A stretch of 64,000 nt of DNA from G963667855 sp963667855 (GTDB lineage Bacteria; Planctomycetota; Phycisphaerae; UBA1845), in assembly GCA_963667855.2 (NCBI GenBank), contig CAXXKI010000012.1, positions 1 through 64,000 on the forward strand, read 5' to 3'. Below the pieces are notes generated by a model. The model did not search any database and was not told the origin of the DNA. It was given only the letters and a program-made list of their open reading frames with translations. Shown one piece after another: positions 32,941-42,235 of this stretch (position 1 is its first letter; each line of letters starts with the position of its first letter). The position numbers were made by a program, and so were the translations under genes.

Positions 32941-33318
32941 ATGGATTCAAACGGATTGTTTGACACGGTAATGAGCTTTGTGAATTCAAATGTGGGTTCG
33001 GCCCTCATCTGGGCGGGCACTGTGGGGTTGTTCATGTTCTTAGCCAGTAAGTACAACCCCTTCCGCGCTAAATGGAAAGCCTGGGAAGGCTCGATCATCA
33101 CCGGTATCAAGCTGGCGGAAAAGGAAATCCCTGATGAGACGCCTAATGCAGGTTTAGCCAAGCTTGATGCCGCGCTCAAGTTTGTATTGAAGGCGTACGC
33201 GGAGGCAAACGGCGGTCAGGAGCCCTCTGCCGCACTCACCCAGGAAATCAAGCAGGCGATTCAGGTAAAGCATGCCGATCTCGAACGGCTGGGCGTACTT
33301 GGCAACTCAGGAACTTAA
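32941..33318 (+). CDS. Membrane-anchored holin-like protein
   Basis: A 125-residue protein with one clear transmembrane helix near the N-terminus (VGSALIWAGTVGLFMFLASKYN) followed by a soluble helical domain (AGLAKLDAALKFVLKAYAEANGGQEPSAALTQEIKQAI). It is the first gene of a three-gene cluster of small membrane or exported proteins, which resembles a lysis cassette. Holin function is inferred from size and context only. Confidence 0.55.
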   Translation: MDSNGLFDTVMSFVNSNVGSALIWAGTVGLFMFLASKYNPFRAKWKAWEGSIITGIKLAEKEIPDETPNAGLAKLDAALKFVLKAYAEANGGQEPSAALTQEIKQAIQVKHADLERLGVLGNSGT

Positions 33319-33321
33319 TCA

Positions 33322-33477
33322 ATGAAATGGGTGATCGCCGTTTTAACGGCACTCTTTCAGGCACTTTTGCCGTGGGCTGTGAAACAATCGCAGCCCACGG
33401 CGGAGGACGCCGATCCGGACTTAGAAACTCGGGAAAAACTCCGCGACAAGGTTCGCAAGCACTGGGGAAAGCAATGA
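33322..33477 (+). CDS. 51-residue small membrane-associated protein (lysis-cluster position)
   Basis: ATG 33322 to TGA 33475-33477. Hydrophobic N-terminus (KWVIAVLTALFQALLPW) followed by a charged tail (AEDADPDLETREKLRDKVRKHWGKQ). It overlaps the lipoprotein gene by four bases (ATGA). The arrangement of a small anchored protein overlapping a short lipoprotein is reminiscent of i-spanin/o-spanin pairs, but is much shorter than Rz. Confidence 0.55.
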   Translation: MKWVIAVLTALFQALLPWAVKQSQPTAEDADPDLETREKLRDKVRKHWGKQ

Positions 33478-33689
33478 AGAAACGTTATCTGCTTTTGGCT
33501 TTATTACCAATTCTGTTGGCTGGTTGTGGCGTGCGGACGATCTACGTTCCGCACGGGACGCCGGTACGCCTTCGCGAAACAATCACCAACGTAAAGATCT
33601 GGGTTAAGGATGCGGATGGAGAACCGGTGGCCGGGCGTATGGATATTCCTGAGGGATGGTATTGCCTGGCTTTGGATGAGGCGAAGTAG
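33474..33689 (+). CDS. Small lipoprotein (o-spanin-like position)
   Basis: A 71-residue lipoprotein. Signal MKKRYLLLALLPILLAGCG has a lipobox LAGC, so Cys18 would be lipidated. The mature part has VPHGTPVRLRETITNVKIWVKDADGEPV and RMDIPEGWYCL. Short phage lipoproteins of this kind follow holin genes. It may act in outer-membrane disruption at lysis, but this is inference from position. Start chosen at the ATG that overlaps the previous stop; an upstream GTG gives no signal peptide. Confidence 0.65.
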   Translation: MKKRYLLLALLPILLAGCGVRTIYVPHGTPVRLRETITNVKIWVKDADGEPVAGRMDIPEGWYCLALDEAK

Positions 33690-33745
33690 ATGGAAATAGG
33701 GGAAAACAGTTTGCTTATATACGCCCAGAAGAGATGCAAATGTAG

Positions 33746-33967
33746 CTACTCCGCGATGTCAGCTTCATTAAAAATAAAGACATCCTCGACGCGACAGTCA
33801 AAGCTTCTGGCTATCCGAAAGGCTAAGGCAAGCGACGGCGTGTACTTACCGGCTTCCAGTGCAATGATGGTTTGCCGTGTACAACCTGATCGCTGCGCTA
33901 ATTCTTCCTGGGTCATCTCGTCATGGTCGAATCGGAGGCGACGAATGGAGTTGGTTATTTCAGGCAT
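33746..33967 (-). CDS. XRE-family HTH regulator (moron)
   Basis: A 73-residue helix-turn-helix protein of the XRE/YozG type: NSIRRLRFDHDEMTQEELAQRSGCTRQTIIALEAGKYTPSLALAFRIARSF, ending VEDVFIF. Such small regulators are usually encoded with a short membrane protein, as here. On the minus strand within the rightward structural operon. Its start overlaps the stop of the membrane-protein gene (33960-33967). Confidence 0.88.
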   Translation of the reverse strand: MPEITNSIRRLRFDHDEMTQEELAQRSGCTRQTIIALEAGKYTPSLALAFRIARSFDCRVEDVFIFNEADIAE

Positions 33968-34370
33968 TGTCGGCCTCCATATGGCGACCGTAGAATACGA
34001 GAATCGCTACACTTCTGGTGAAAAAGAAAACGATTGCACCGAGTATTGCGATTGTCGCGAGAATATGCACCTGTACTTGCTCCTCGCGTTGAAAAGCAAA
34101 GACGATAAACCATGTGGCCATACATCCAATAATGAATGCCATGTAGGAAGCCATGGCTCCTGTCAGTGTAGCTCTTCTCGCGATGTTTCTGTCCCGTTCA
34201 TCGACGCCATCATTAGAACCGATGAACCCTGCGAACCCATTGATTCCGTAGAAGGCGAATGCCGCAATTGCCACTACCGGCCCAAAGAGTGGAAGCAGGA
34301 TAAAGTAACCCGCAACGCAAGCAGTCATAGTCGCAACACCAAGCCATGCCCGTTTCTGTTCCACGTTCAT
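33960..34370 (-). CDS. Membrane protein paired with XRE regulator (moron)
   Basis: A 136-residue protein with four hydrophobic helices (WLGVATMTACVAGYFILLPLFG, VVAIAAFAFYGINGFAGFIG, LTGAMASYMAFIIGCMATWFIVF, HILATIAILGAIVFFFTRSVAIL) and a DERDRNI motif, typical of the DUF2178-like family linked to small XRE regulators. ATG 34370 has AGGAG at good spacing. Expressed from its own promoter (34401-34431). The pair may be transcribed in the lysogen while lytic genes are silent. Confidence 0.75.
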   Translation of the reverse strand: MNVEQKRAWLGVATMTACVAGYFILLPLFGPVVAIAAFAFYGINGFAGFIGSNDGVDERDRNIARRATLTGAMASYMAFIIGCMATWFIVFAFQREEQVQVHILATIAILGAIVFFFTRSVAILVFYGRHMEADNA

Positions 34371-34400
34371 TATCAGTCTCCTATGTCGGCTAATATACAC

Positions 34401-34431
34401 ATAATGTATACTACGAAATACATGATGTCAA
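34401..34431 (-). promoter_or_regulatory. Consensus-like promoter for the XRE/membrane moron
   Basis: On the minus strand, TTGACA (34426-34431) is followed after 15 bases by TATACAT, or after 17 bases by TACATT, about 30-40 bases ahead of the AGGAG and ATG of the membrane-protein gene. This is the best housekeeping-type promoter in the prophage and fits an independently expressed moron. Confidence 0.6.
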
Positions 34432-34472
34432 ATATGTTATACTTTTATTCTCGATGGGAGGTTGCCTAGGCT

Positions 34473-36479
34473 ATGTCGTCAACCCAGGGAATACGAGCGG
34501 GTCGGGCCTTCGTCGAACTGTTTACCGACGACAGCAAGCTCGTGCGCGGTCTGCGCAAAGCGCAGAAGCGAATCAAAGCATTTGGTGATCGGATTCGAAA
34601 CCTCGGTTTACAGTTTGCTGGTATCGGTACGGCAATGCTTACTCCCATGCTGGGAGCGGCCAAGGTGTTCAGTTCCTTTGGTGATCAGGTGGCCAAGATG
34701 GCCAAGCGTACGGGATTATCCGTAGGGACGCTGAGTGAATTGCGTTTCGTTGCTTCGCAGACTGGAACCGAGTTTGAGTCGCTGGAGATGGGCTTTCGCC
34801 GGATGCAGCGGAGCATCTACGATGCCGGGCGGGGAATGTCTACGGTGGTGGATGCTTTAACCGATCTGGGTTTGCGGTTTGAGGATCTCGACGGTCTGAG
34901 TCCGGAGGATCAGTTCAAACTCCTTGGTGAAGCGATAAGTAAAATCGCCGATCCTACCAAAAAGGCGGCCATTGCCATGACGCTCTTCGGTCGAACCGGT
35001 ACTAACCTATTGCCCATGTTCGCTCGGGGAGCGAAGGGAATCACCGAACTGCAGGAGGAAGCTCGGCGGTTGGGATTGACTATGTCTGCTGAGGATGCCA
35101 AGGCAGCTGAGGATTTTACCGATGCCCTCGATAAACTCTGGAAAGTAGTCAAGATGGGAGTGTTCCGCGTTGGAGCTGCTCTGGCTCCAACGCTTCAAGC
35201 CCTGGCCGATACGATTACTAACGTAGCGGTCACCATTAATACTTGGATCGATCAGAACCGGCAACTGTTGGTTACGGTAATGCAAGTAGCGGCCACGGTA
35301 CTCGCAGGCGGAATCGCTCTTATTGCTTTTGGGGCGATCATCAGTTCATTGGGAACTGCTGTCGGAGGACTGGTATCAATAGTTACCGGTATTGCGGGTG
35401 TATTCAATCTGCTTGCTGGCGTGATAGTTGCCATGGTTTCGCCAATTGGACTGGTGGTAACCGCAATAGCTGCCCTCGGAACTTATCTGGTTTACGCTTC
35501 CGGTGTTGGCGGCAAGGCCCTTACCTGGCTTGGTGAGAAGTTCAATGCCCTAAAGGGAGTAGCCTTGACTGCCTACCGGGGAATTGCCGATGCCCTGGCT
35601 GCCGGTGATATCTCCTTGGCAGCCAAGATTCTCTGGCTGACACTCAAGGCCGAATGGACGCGGGGTGTAAACTTCCTGGAAAAAATCTGGCTCGATTTCA
35701 GTAACTTCTTTCTGCGAATCGGCCATGACACCTGGCATGGATTACTGGCTTCCGTTGAAACAGTCTGGCATGCTCTGGAAGTAGGTTGGCTCGAGACTGT
35801 TTCCTTCCTCTCTAATATCTGGACATCTTTTACCGGTATCTTCTCCCGTACCTGGGAGAACATGAAAGCCTATGCCAGCAAGGCCTGGACCTGGATCAAG
35901 GGATTGTTTGATGATTCCACTGCCGAATCCCGCGATGCTGTATACGCCAAGATAGACGAAGAGCGGCAAGCAGCGATCTCCAAGATCGATACCGCCCAGC
36001 AACAAGAATTAGCCCAGCGGGACGCTGATCGGCAGCGAAAACGTGAAGAATCAGCGCGTATCCACGAAGCAACCTTGGCCGAGATCGGTAACCAGAATCT
36101 CCGTAAACATTCCGAGTTGGATACCGAGTACGAGCAGCGGATGGCCGAAAACGAGGCCGATCTGAAGCAAGCTCGGGACGAATGGCGGCAGGCTATCGAA
36201 CAGGCCCGGGAACAGCGCGTTGAATCGGAAGCAGATCCCGCCCCGGAAAGACTCGACGACGCTAAATCAATAATCGATCAAGCGAACCAGGCTCTAGAGG
36301 GAATGGGGGATTTACTAAGTACTCAGGTGGCCAAGATTGGAAGTCGGGGGACTTTCCTCGCTTCCAATGTACTGGGGTTGCAGGCTGGCGGTGTTTCAGA
36401 CCGCATGGCTAACGGTATCGATAAGATCGAGCGAAATACTCGTTCATTACGTAATGCTCAGGAGCTCAGCTTTACCTGA
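34473..36479 (+). CDS. Tail tape measure protein
   Basis: A 668-residue protein. The N-terminal TMP core (AFVELFTDDSKLVRGLRKAQKRIKAFGDRIRNLGLQFAGIGTAMLTPMLGAAKVFSSFGDQVAKMAKRTGL...ELRFVASQTGTEFESLEMGFRRM) is followed by a hydrophobic zone of two or three helices (about residues 262-352) and a long charged coiled coil (EERQAAISKIDTAQQQELAQRDADRQRKREES). It sets tail length and helps DNA enter the cell. ATG 34473 follows GGGAGG. The gene starts directly after the moron insertion. Confidence 0.88.
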   Translation: MSSTQGIRAGRAFVELFTDDSKLVRGLRKAQKRIKAFGDRIRNLGLQFAGIGTAMLTPMLGAAKVFSSFGDQVAKMAKRTGLSVGTLSELRFVASQTGTEFESLEMGFRRMQRSIYDAGRGMSTVVDALTDLGLRFEDLDGLSPEDQFKLLGEAISKIADPTKKAAIAMTLFGRTGTNLLPMFARGAKGITELQEEARRLGLTMSAEDAKAAEDFTDALDKLWKVVKMGVFRVGAALAPTLQALADTITNVAVTINTWIDQNRQLLVTVMQVAATVLAGGIALIAFGAIISSLGTAVGGLVSIVTGIAGVFNLLAGVIVAMVSPIGLVVTAIAALGTYLVYASGVGGKALTWLGEKFNALKGVALTAYRGIADALAAGDISLAAKILWLTLKAEWTRGVNFLEKIWLDFSNFFLRIGHDTWHGLLASVETVWHALEVGWLETVSFLSNIWTSFTGIFSRTWENMKAYASKAWTWIKGLFDDSTAESRDAVYAKIDEERQAAISKIDTAQQQELAQRDADRQRKREESARIHEATLAEIGNQNLRKHSELDTEYEQRMAENEADLKQARDEWRQAIEQAREQRVESEADPAPERLDDAKSIIDQANQALEGMGDLLSTQVAKIGSRGTFLASNVLGLQAGGVSDRMANGIDKIERNTRSLRNAQELSFT

Positions 36480-37294
36480 TGGCCAGCTTAACTGAAAAAA
36501 TCGATAGCCGGGAGTGGACTACCGGTGCGCGGGAGTCGGTGGTGTTTCACTACATCCTCGAAGGTGTAGCCGATGATGTAGCGGCCAAGACATTACTTAT
36601 TGACTCTACCGCAAAAAAATACAACGAACTGGAACGCGAAGAGTGTACGCTCGAGCCGATTGTGGTGGATACTGATACCGATTCGGGCTTGTGGGATTGT
36701 CGGGTCCGTTATGTCAAACCGGAAAAAATCCCTCCTGAAGTTGGTGAGTCGAACTTTTCGTTCGATACCGGTGGTGGTACACAGCATATAACTCAATCGC
36801 TATCGACTATCGGGCGGTACGCGGCCAGCGGTACGGCTCCCGATTTCGGTGGAGCGATTGGTGTTACCCACGATAACGTTGAGGGAGTGGATATTACCTT
36901 CCCCGTCTACAATTGCAGCGAAACCCACTATCTGGATGATGAGACGGTTACTGCAACCTATCGGGCTACACTATTCTATCTGACCGGGAGAGTGAATAAC
37001 GCATCCTATAAGGGACTCGCTGCTGGAGAGTGTTTGTTCCTCGGGGCATCTGGTTCAAAACGCGGCGAAGATGACTGGGAGATAACTTTTAGATTTGCGG
37101 CCAGTCCCAACCGAACCGATATCTCGGTCGGTTCGATCAACGTAGCTGCCAAAAAAGGGTGGGAATACCTCTGGGTTAGATACGGGGACGTGGAAGATAC
37201 CAGTTCGCATACGCTGGTTAAAAAACCGATCGCCGCTTACGTAGAAAAAGTCTATCAGGAGGGGAATTTTGCTGGCCTGGGAATTGGAACATGA
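36479..37294 (+). CDS. Distal tail-type protein
   Basis: A 271-residue beta-rich protein (ESVVFHYILEGVADDVAAKTLLIDSTAKKYNELEREECTLEPIVVD, SFDTGGGTQHITQSL, GVDITFPVYNCSE). It follows the tape measure directly with one-base overlap, the normal place of the distal tail protein. Proteins of this pattern recur in prophages of planctomycetes as far as I recall; no specific domain name is certain. Confidence 0.65.
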   Translation: MASLTEKIDSREWTTGARESVVFHYILEGVADDVAAKTLLIDSTAKKYNELEREECTLEPIVVDTDTDSGLWDCRVRYVKPEKIPPEVGESNFSFDTGGGTQHITQSLSTIGRYAASGTAPDFGGAIGVTHDNVEGVDITFPVYNCSETHYLDDETVTATYRATLFYLTGRVNNASYKGLAAGECLFLGASGSKRGEDDWEITFRFAASPNRTDISVGSINVAAKKGWEYLWVRYGDVEDTSSHTLVKKPIAAYVEKVYQEGNFAGLGIGT

Positions 37295-38106
37295 GTGGTG
37301 CTTTGCGCAAGGTCCAATCAGGTCAGAAGTTCGAGATCCCTGCTGCTGCTTATAACTCCTTCGTAGACGCGGCGATGGATTTACGCAGGCGAAATGCCTA
37401 TGTGGGGCAGAAGGCACAATCGTCACTGCCACAAGCCGGCACTGTTCTGGTTCGCAACGATAGCGGAGTAAACCTCAATCGTTTCGCCGTCTTGGGTATC
37501 GATGCTCCAATCATTACTCCGATGGCGAACGAGAATGAGTTCAAGAACCGTATAGCTCTATCCTGTGTAACTCCAGGTGATACTCATGTGGGTAAATTCG
37601 TCATTCTGGCTGAACCATTGGCTACAGGTGCCATAGGCCGTGCATATGTCGACGGAGTATGTCCGGCTAAGGTGAGTATGAATTCAGAATCTCACCAATG
37701 CGCAGAAGTTGCAACCGCAGCGATCAATACACTCAGCAGTTGCGATAGCGGAACGGCGAGCCTTTTGTGGGTAGAGCCAATAGAGCAACGCAGTACTCCA
37801 GGTGTCGCCTGGGTAGTTGCCCGATTCGGCGGTGGGGGAGGTGGTAGCAGTATAGCAACGGCGGAGGTTATCCAATCGCTGGGAACTTCCGTACCTTACA
37901 CATACCAGGTCAAAGTGGCGGCGTACAATGGTTCTGGTGAATTCACAACCTCCGGTGATGCATTCAGTTTAATCAACCTTGCAGAATACGGTCCCAATGG
38001 TTCAGGCATGCGGAAACTCCCCGTCGGTTCGATAATCGACTTCTTTTTAGATGCCAATGGTTACGCGTTTACCAATACCTCCAACTATCGAGGTACCTAC
38101 TTATGA
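37291..38106 (+). CDS. Tail-associated structural protein
   Basis: A 271-residue protein with an N-terminal helical KVQSGQKFEIPAAAYNSFVDAAMDLR, a beta domain (GTVLVRNDSGVNLNRFAVLGIDAPI, GKFVILAEPLATGAIGRAYVDGVC), a glycine-rich linker (RFGGGGGGSS) and a C-terminal part. It resembles hub or fibre-attachment proteins. Overlaps both neighbours by four bases, so it is tightly coupled to the tail operon. Confidence 0.6.
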   Translation: MSGALRKVQSGQKFEIPAAAYNSFVDAAMDLRRRNAYVGQKAQSSLPQAGTVLVRNDSGVNLNRFAVLGIDAPIITPMANENEFKNRIALSCVTPGDTHVGKFVILAEPLATGAIGRAYVDGVCPAKVSMNSESHQCAEVATAAINTLSSCDSGTASLLWVEPIEQRSTPGVAWVVARFGGGGGGSSIATAEVIQSLGTSVPYTYQVKVAAYNGSGEFTTSGDAFSLINLAEYGPNGSGMRKLPVGSIIDFFLDANGYAFTNTSNYRGTYL

Positions 38107-39260
38107 TCAATAACTACGGCATCAGGTATATATTCGGGAGGACTTTTCCGATACCACAGAACCCAGCGTTCGACCTTGGCCCCAAATCGTGGCGAATTGC
38201 GATTACTGGAATAGGGAGCCAGGGGGCGGAGATATCTCCCTTTGCGCGAGCTATAGATTGGGGTGATACGTATTCGCCGCATCTGGATGAAAATTCTATT
38301 TACAACGAAACCATTCCCTACGGCCTCAATGGTGTCCCGGCATTAGTTGGTGGGGTGTTCGCCGGTCATCATCAAACAATTGTTGGAAACGGTACACAAG
38401 ATCAATCAACGAGTTTGTCCGTAATCGATAATGGAAACGGAGTTTCCATTTGTTCAAACGATATCTGTATAAAGAACAACGCATCATGGAGACCGCTGGG
38501 GCAAACTGAAGACTGGCATAGGCCCTGGACTAAACTTCCGTGGGAGCCGGCGCAAGGGTTCCCGTATCACACGCCTTTTTCGTGGAATCATCCGTATGGT
38601 GACGCTGGAAATCCGAACGAAAATCTCAATGTTCGATGCTGGTCGTGGTTTGTGACGAATAACCGCTGGCGAGCTTCAACCATGCCGGTCGGAAACGTGG
38701 TTGTTTTTGCCGAAAGTTCCGGTGGTTCAGATAAAGGTCTCATACTTGGGTATAGCCGCTTTTATCGATCACTCCAGCTTCGGCCGCAGGAGTCTGTCTG
38801 TATCAGCTACAGAGGATGGTTTGAGTCGGATCATTGCTCAAATAAGTTTCTGTACCGGTTAATCCATTACGCCCTTAATGGGGATAATGCAGATTTCCTA
38901 GGTTCCAATTGGACGCTGAGACTGTGTTCAGCTCCGCTGAATACGAAGAGCCCCTACGAAGAGATAATCGAGATTGAAGGTGAAGGATATACGGCAAAGC
39001 CAATAAGCAGCTGGTCTGTATATGAAGATACTTTGACAGGCCACGTAGCTGAGTCCTTTATAAATACTTCGGCGGATACTGACTGGTCAACAATTACGCA
39101 TGTTGTTGTGACTTGTTCGTATCCCGATGACATGACTGAGCAAGAGGGTATTGGCAATCCCGCTTTTTGGTATGAGTTGCCAGAACCGCGAACATTGATG
39201 CCTGGCGATACGCTGGCTTTACCCGATGGAATTAAGTTGAAGTTGGAACAACATGACTGA
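38103..39260 (+). CDS. Large tail or host-interaction protein of unknown family (385 aa)
   Basis: A 385-residue protein without a domain I recognise; aromatic- and glycine-rich (WKSWRIAITGIGSQGAEISPFARAIDWGD, QTEDWHRPWTKLPWEP, HTPFSWNHPYGDAG). The DNA is visibly more A+T-rich than the head genes. Together with the next gene it takes the place of receptor-binding or tail-fibre proteins and is likely the fast-evolving host-range region. Confidence 0.55.
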   Translation: MINNYGIRYIFGRTFPIPQNPAFDLGPKSWRIAITGIGSQGAEISPFARAIDWGDTYSPHLDENSIYNETIPYGLNGVPALVGGVFAGHHQTIVGNGTQDQSTSLSVIDNGNGVSICSNDICIKNNASWRPLGQTEDWHRPWTKLPWEPAQGFPYHTPFSWNHPYGDAGNPNENLNVRCWSWFVTNNRWRASTMPVGNVVVFAESSGGSDKGLILGYSRFYRSLQLRPQESVCISYRGWFESDHCSNKFLYRLIHYALNGDNADFLGSNWTLRLCSAPLNTKSPYEEIIEIEGEGYTAKPISSWSVYEDTLTGHVAESFINTSADTDWSTITHVVVTCSYPDDMTEQEGIGNPAFWYELPEPRTLMPGDTLALPDGIKLKLEQHD

Positions 39261-41973
39261 TCATAATATCTATCCTGAGGTGAATTCGCTTTACCGCGTT
39301 GGTTCACACGGTGATGAACGTAGAGATATTGCGTATCCCAATAGACCGTATAGGTTTACCTGGGGGGATTTCGCCAACAAAAACTTAGGTGCTCAGTTTG
39401 CCCTTGCGATGAAAAAGTTGGAAGGGCTGATGTTCGCCTTGTACGGAGCTAATCCGATTTACGACCATACAGCGCCTGGCGAATCAAAGCCTATGACCTG
39501 GCAGCCCTGGGAAAGACAGTATCCTCGTTTAATGTGGGGCGCCGAACAGTGGAAGGAAGTGGAGAATGACTACGGCGATATTTATCCTGTTCCATTGGAG
39601 ACTGCTGCAGTAGGCGGTGTCTATGCCGGGGAAATGCCATGTGTTCCTATCAGATCGGGATCTGGAGATCCAGAACGGTTTTTTGCTATGACGGATCATG
39701 ATCTCGATGTTTTTCCGTTAGGCAGTGTTAGAAGAGCAACAACAGGAACAATAACAAATGTTCCGTTTCCTCATGACCCTGCAGGTATTTCTTCAGAGCT
39801 TCATTGGCCTACCGAGGACAACGTCAAGATAGTATGGGAAAAACCTGGCAGCGTAACTTTGGACGCTTCTAAAGATCCTCCGAAGGTCTATGCCAAGTTC
39901 ACAAAGGACGGCAGTAGTACTTACGATAGTTTCGATCTTGTTGAAGACGCTGGAGTCTATTCTTGCATCATGCCAGCGAAAGCTCATGACACGTGGTGTG
40001 GTTGGCATATCAAGGCTTTCGTCGAAGGATGCGCCGATGCAATATACGATCCCAAAGTTCCGGAAGGTGCTCAGCCTTCATACGGTACTCCCAACGATGA
40101 TCCGGAGCACGATAGGTTAGCGGATCAGGGATATACGTTCCGTTGGTTTTCGCATTATAATCCGTACGGTAGTGGTTTACCGGAAATGATAGACAAATGG
40201 CGGAAAGGTACAGATCGCTATTTATTTGATGCGTCGGAGGAAATTCAGCCTCAGCTGATTAATCTTGTTCGTTTTGTTCTGGAACGAATAGTAGAAGAGC
40301 ATCATTTGCAGTTCAATCCTCGTCATAGAGGCGGGAGTTCTTCAGTTTTGGCCGGCGATCTCTGTTGCTTTCCGATGTATATAAAGTTTAAGTGGTCTGG
40401 CTCCAATACGCCCGATCTCTATATTGGCGGCGGAAAGGACGATAATGGAGAACCGCTAACCAACCATCCGCAGACACCTAAGTTTTCTGGAGATGAATCG
40501 GCAAGATTATCATGGCGCGGGCATGAACGCGTTTGGGGTAAGAACTTCATCCTAAACGAAAATCAGCCCGATGCAATAGCATGTTTTATAGCAGAACCAA
40601 CACACGGCGATGACGAAACATGGCGAACGTGGGGGCATGAAATCAAGCTTGAGCCGAGCTTTACAGATCCGAATGATTTGGCGCTTAATTGGGCCTATGA
40701 AAAAAGAGGATTGAAGGAAGGCGATGTCATCGATGAAATCCATATTGTCGAGCTTATTAAAGCAATTGATTTTTTAATTGACGAAGGTTGCTGGAAAACA
40801 GCAACTGTGTCAAAAAGGAAAAGGACTGTTTCTTCCTATAAAGGGATTAATTGCGGCGAGTACCATAATTGTAATTCATTAGCAGATCCTGAGTGTTGGA
40901 TGAGTTTGCATGGCGGTCAGCTTGCTTGCGATTGGGACAATCCCGATTTAAATGGCGGTGCTGGTGGTTGGGACGCCTACCCCGCGCCAACGTCATGGGA
41001 AGATTGTAAATCTTCTAATTTTGGAGGGGTTTGTAATTTTAAGTATGGTACAAGTTGCTATGCTTATAAATGTGGTCCTGGGCATCCTTCCCCTGAAACT
41101 GACTTAGATTGTCAGCAGCTAAACTACAGCAATGCAAAATACTTGAATTGCGACCCAAGCGAAAACTATTTGTTTACTTATCATAAAAGGGTTGGGAACG
41201 AAGACTGCTATTGGAATCCTGGTCAAGTTCAGATGCAGTACGAAGAGTCTATATATGCCATAATGGGTCAGTTCTATTGGCTTTGTGGTCCTGATGATCA
41301 GGAAGAGAAGCATAAAGCAAATGATGATTGGGAGTGCGACGACCCTGATCACGGCAATGAGTATAAGAAAGTAAGATGGATTCCGACAGGGAGTATTTCT
41401 AATCCTATTCAGCATATCTATTTTCAAAATCAATACTCAATGGGCAATAAGTATAATGATATGGATTATTGCAAAGAACTTGATCCTACTTGGCCAACAC
41501 CTCCTTGGTTCAAAAGATTTACTCCAGTTACAAATAATGGGTATGCGCCGCATTGGTTTATACCCAAGACTGCTTGTATGGGTGTTGATCCCCATGTAGA
41601 TTTAACGCCGTTGGAAGCACCGGGGATTGGTAGATATCATTGGACCTCTGTTACAGTTGATGGGGTAGAAGAATGGGAGCCTGATAGCCTTCTGTGTGAT
41701 ATCATCGCTTTTACTGGCTGTTCCGAGGGTTACGGTAATGAGTGGAAAAAGGAGTGTATGGTTACTCTAGGCGATTATCCAGTGTGTGAGGGAAATCGTG
41801 TTTATGTACGAGTGGATTTGAATTTGGATTCAGAAGGTGTTCCGCAGTTGTTTCCGTACCCGAACAGCATGAGGAATCCTCCTGATTGGCGTGGACCATG
41901 CAGGACGCATAGCAATTTGAATTTCGATTGTTCGGGGGAAATCCCTCCCCCTCCAGTTAATCCGAACAGTTAA
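39253..41973 (+). CDS. Very large putative tail fibre / receptor-binding protein (906 aa)
   Basis: A 906-residue protein, rich in cysteine and tryptophan in its second half (NCGEYHNCNSLADPECW, CKSSNFGGVCNFKYGTSCYAYKCG, DCYWNPGQVQMQYEE). The N-terminal block (NIYPEVNSLYRVGSHGDERRDIAYPNRPYRFTWGDFANKNLGAQFALAMKKLEGLMFALYG) looks like a capsid- or tail-attachment segment. Disulfide-rich surface domains suggest an exposed adhesin. It overlaps the preceding gene by eight bases. The A+T content and codon use differ from the head genes. No recognised catalytic domain. Confidence 0.55.
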   Translation: MTDHNIYPEVNSLYRVGSHGDERRDIAYPNRPYRFTWGDFANKNLGAQFALAMKKLEGLMFALYGANPIYDHTAPGESKPMTWQPWERQYPRLMWGAEQWKEVENDYGDIYPVPLETAAVGGVYAGEMPCVPIRSGSGDPERFFAMTDHDLDVFPLGSVRRATTGTITNVPFPHDPAGISSELHWPTEDNVKIVWEKPGSVTLDASKDPPKVYAKFTKDGSSTYDSFDLVEDAGVYSCIMPAKAHDTWCGWHIKAFVEGCADAIYDPKVPEGAQPSYGTPNDDPEHDRLADQGYTFRWFSHYNPYGSGLPEMIDKWRKGTDRYLFDASEEIQPQLINLVRFVLERIVEEHHLQFNPRHRGGSSSVLAGDLCCFPMYIKFKWSGSNTPDLYIGGGKDDNGEPLTNHPQTPKFSGDESARLSWRGHERVWGKNFILNENQPDAIACFIAEPTHGDDETWRTWGHEIKLEPSFTDPNDLALNWAYEKRGLKEGDVIDEIHIVELIKAIDFLIDEGCWKTATVSKRKRTVSSYKGINCGEYHNCNSLADPECWMSLHGGQLACDWDNPDLNGGAGGWDAYPAPTSWEDCKSSNFGGVCNFKYGTSCYAYKCGPGHPSPETDLDCQQLNYSNAKYLNCDPSENYLFTYHKRVGNEDCYWNPGQVQMQYEESIYAIMGQFYWLCGPDDQEEKHKANDDWECDDPDHGNEYKKVRWIPTGSISNPIQHIYFQNQYSMGNKYNDMDYCKELDPTWPTPPWFKRFTPVTNNGYAPHWFIPKTACMGVDPHVDLTPLEAPGIGRYHWTSVTVDGVEEWEPDSLLCDIIAFTGCSEGYGNEWKKECMVTLGDYPVCEGNRVYVRVDLNLDSEGVPQLFPYPNSMRNPPDWRGPCRTHSNLNFDCSGEIPPPPVNPNS

Positions 41974-41983
41974 GGAGTCAAAG

Positions 41984-42235
41984 ATGTTGCAGTATACAGA
42001 GGTTACTTATTCCAATATCCCGACGTTGTTGGCGACCGCAGTAGGCATGTTCGTTCTTACTGTTGCCTGTTTCACCAATCCAGCTACAGGCTGGCTCCGC
42101 CGTGCCATATCTAAGATTGGGAAAGAATCAAGCGACGAATCGAAGCGTCTTCAGTTGGAGATAGCGAGCGGAGTCACCAGGGAAGCAACCGAGAAGGCAA
42201 TGAAAATCGGGCATGGGTTAAACCAGAGCCGATGA
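41984..42235 (+). CDS. Small single-pass membrane protein
   Basis: An 83-residue protein with one hydrophobic helix (IPTLLATAVGMFVLTVACFTNPAT) and a charged helical tail (KIGKESSDESKRLQLEIASGVTREATEKAMKIG). AAGGAG precedes ATG 41984. It overlaps the next gene by four bases (ATGA). No family named. Confidence 0.6.
   Translation: MLQYTEVTYSNIPTLLATAVGMFVLTVACFTNPATGWLRRAISKIGKESSDESKRLQLEIASGVTREATEKAMKIGHGLNQSR

Noticed and set aside
33690..34469. + strand frame of 259 codons after the lipoprotein gene
   Set aside because: Antisense to the XRE regulator and its membrane partner, which have clear domains and a promoter. Composition looks like a shadow frame.
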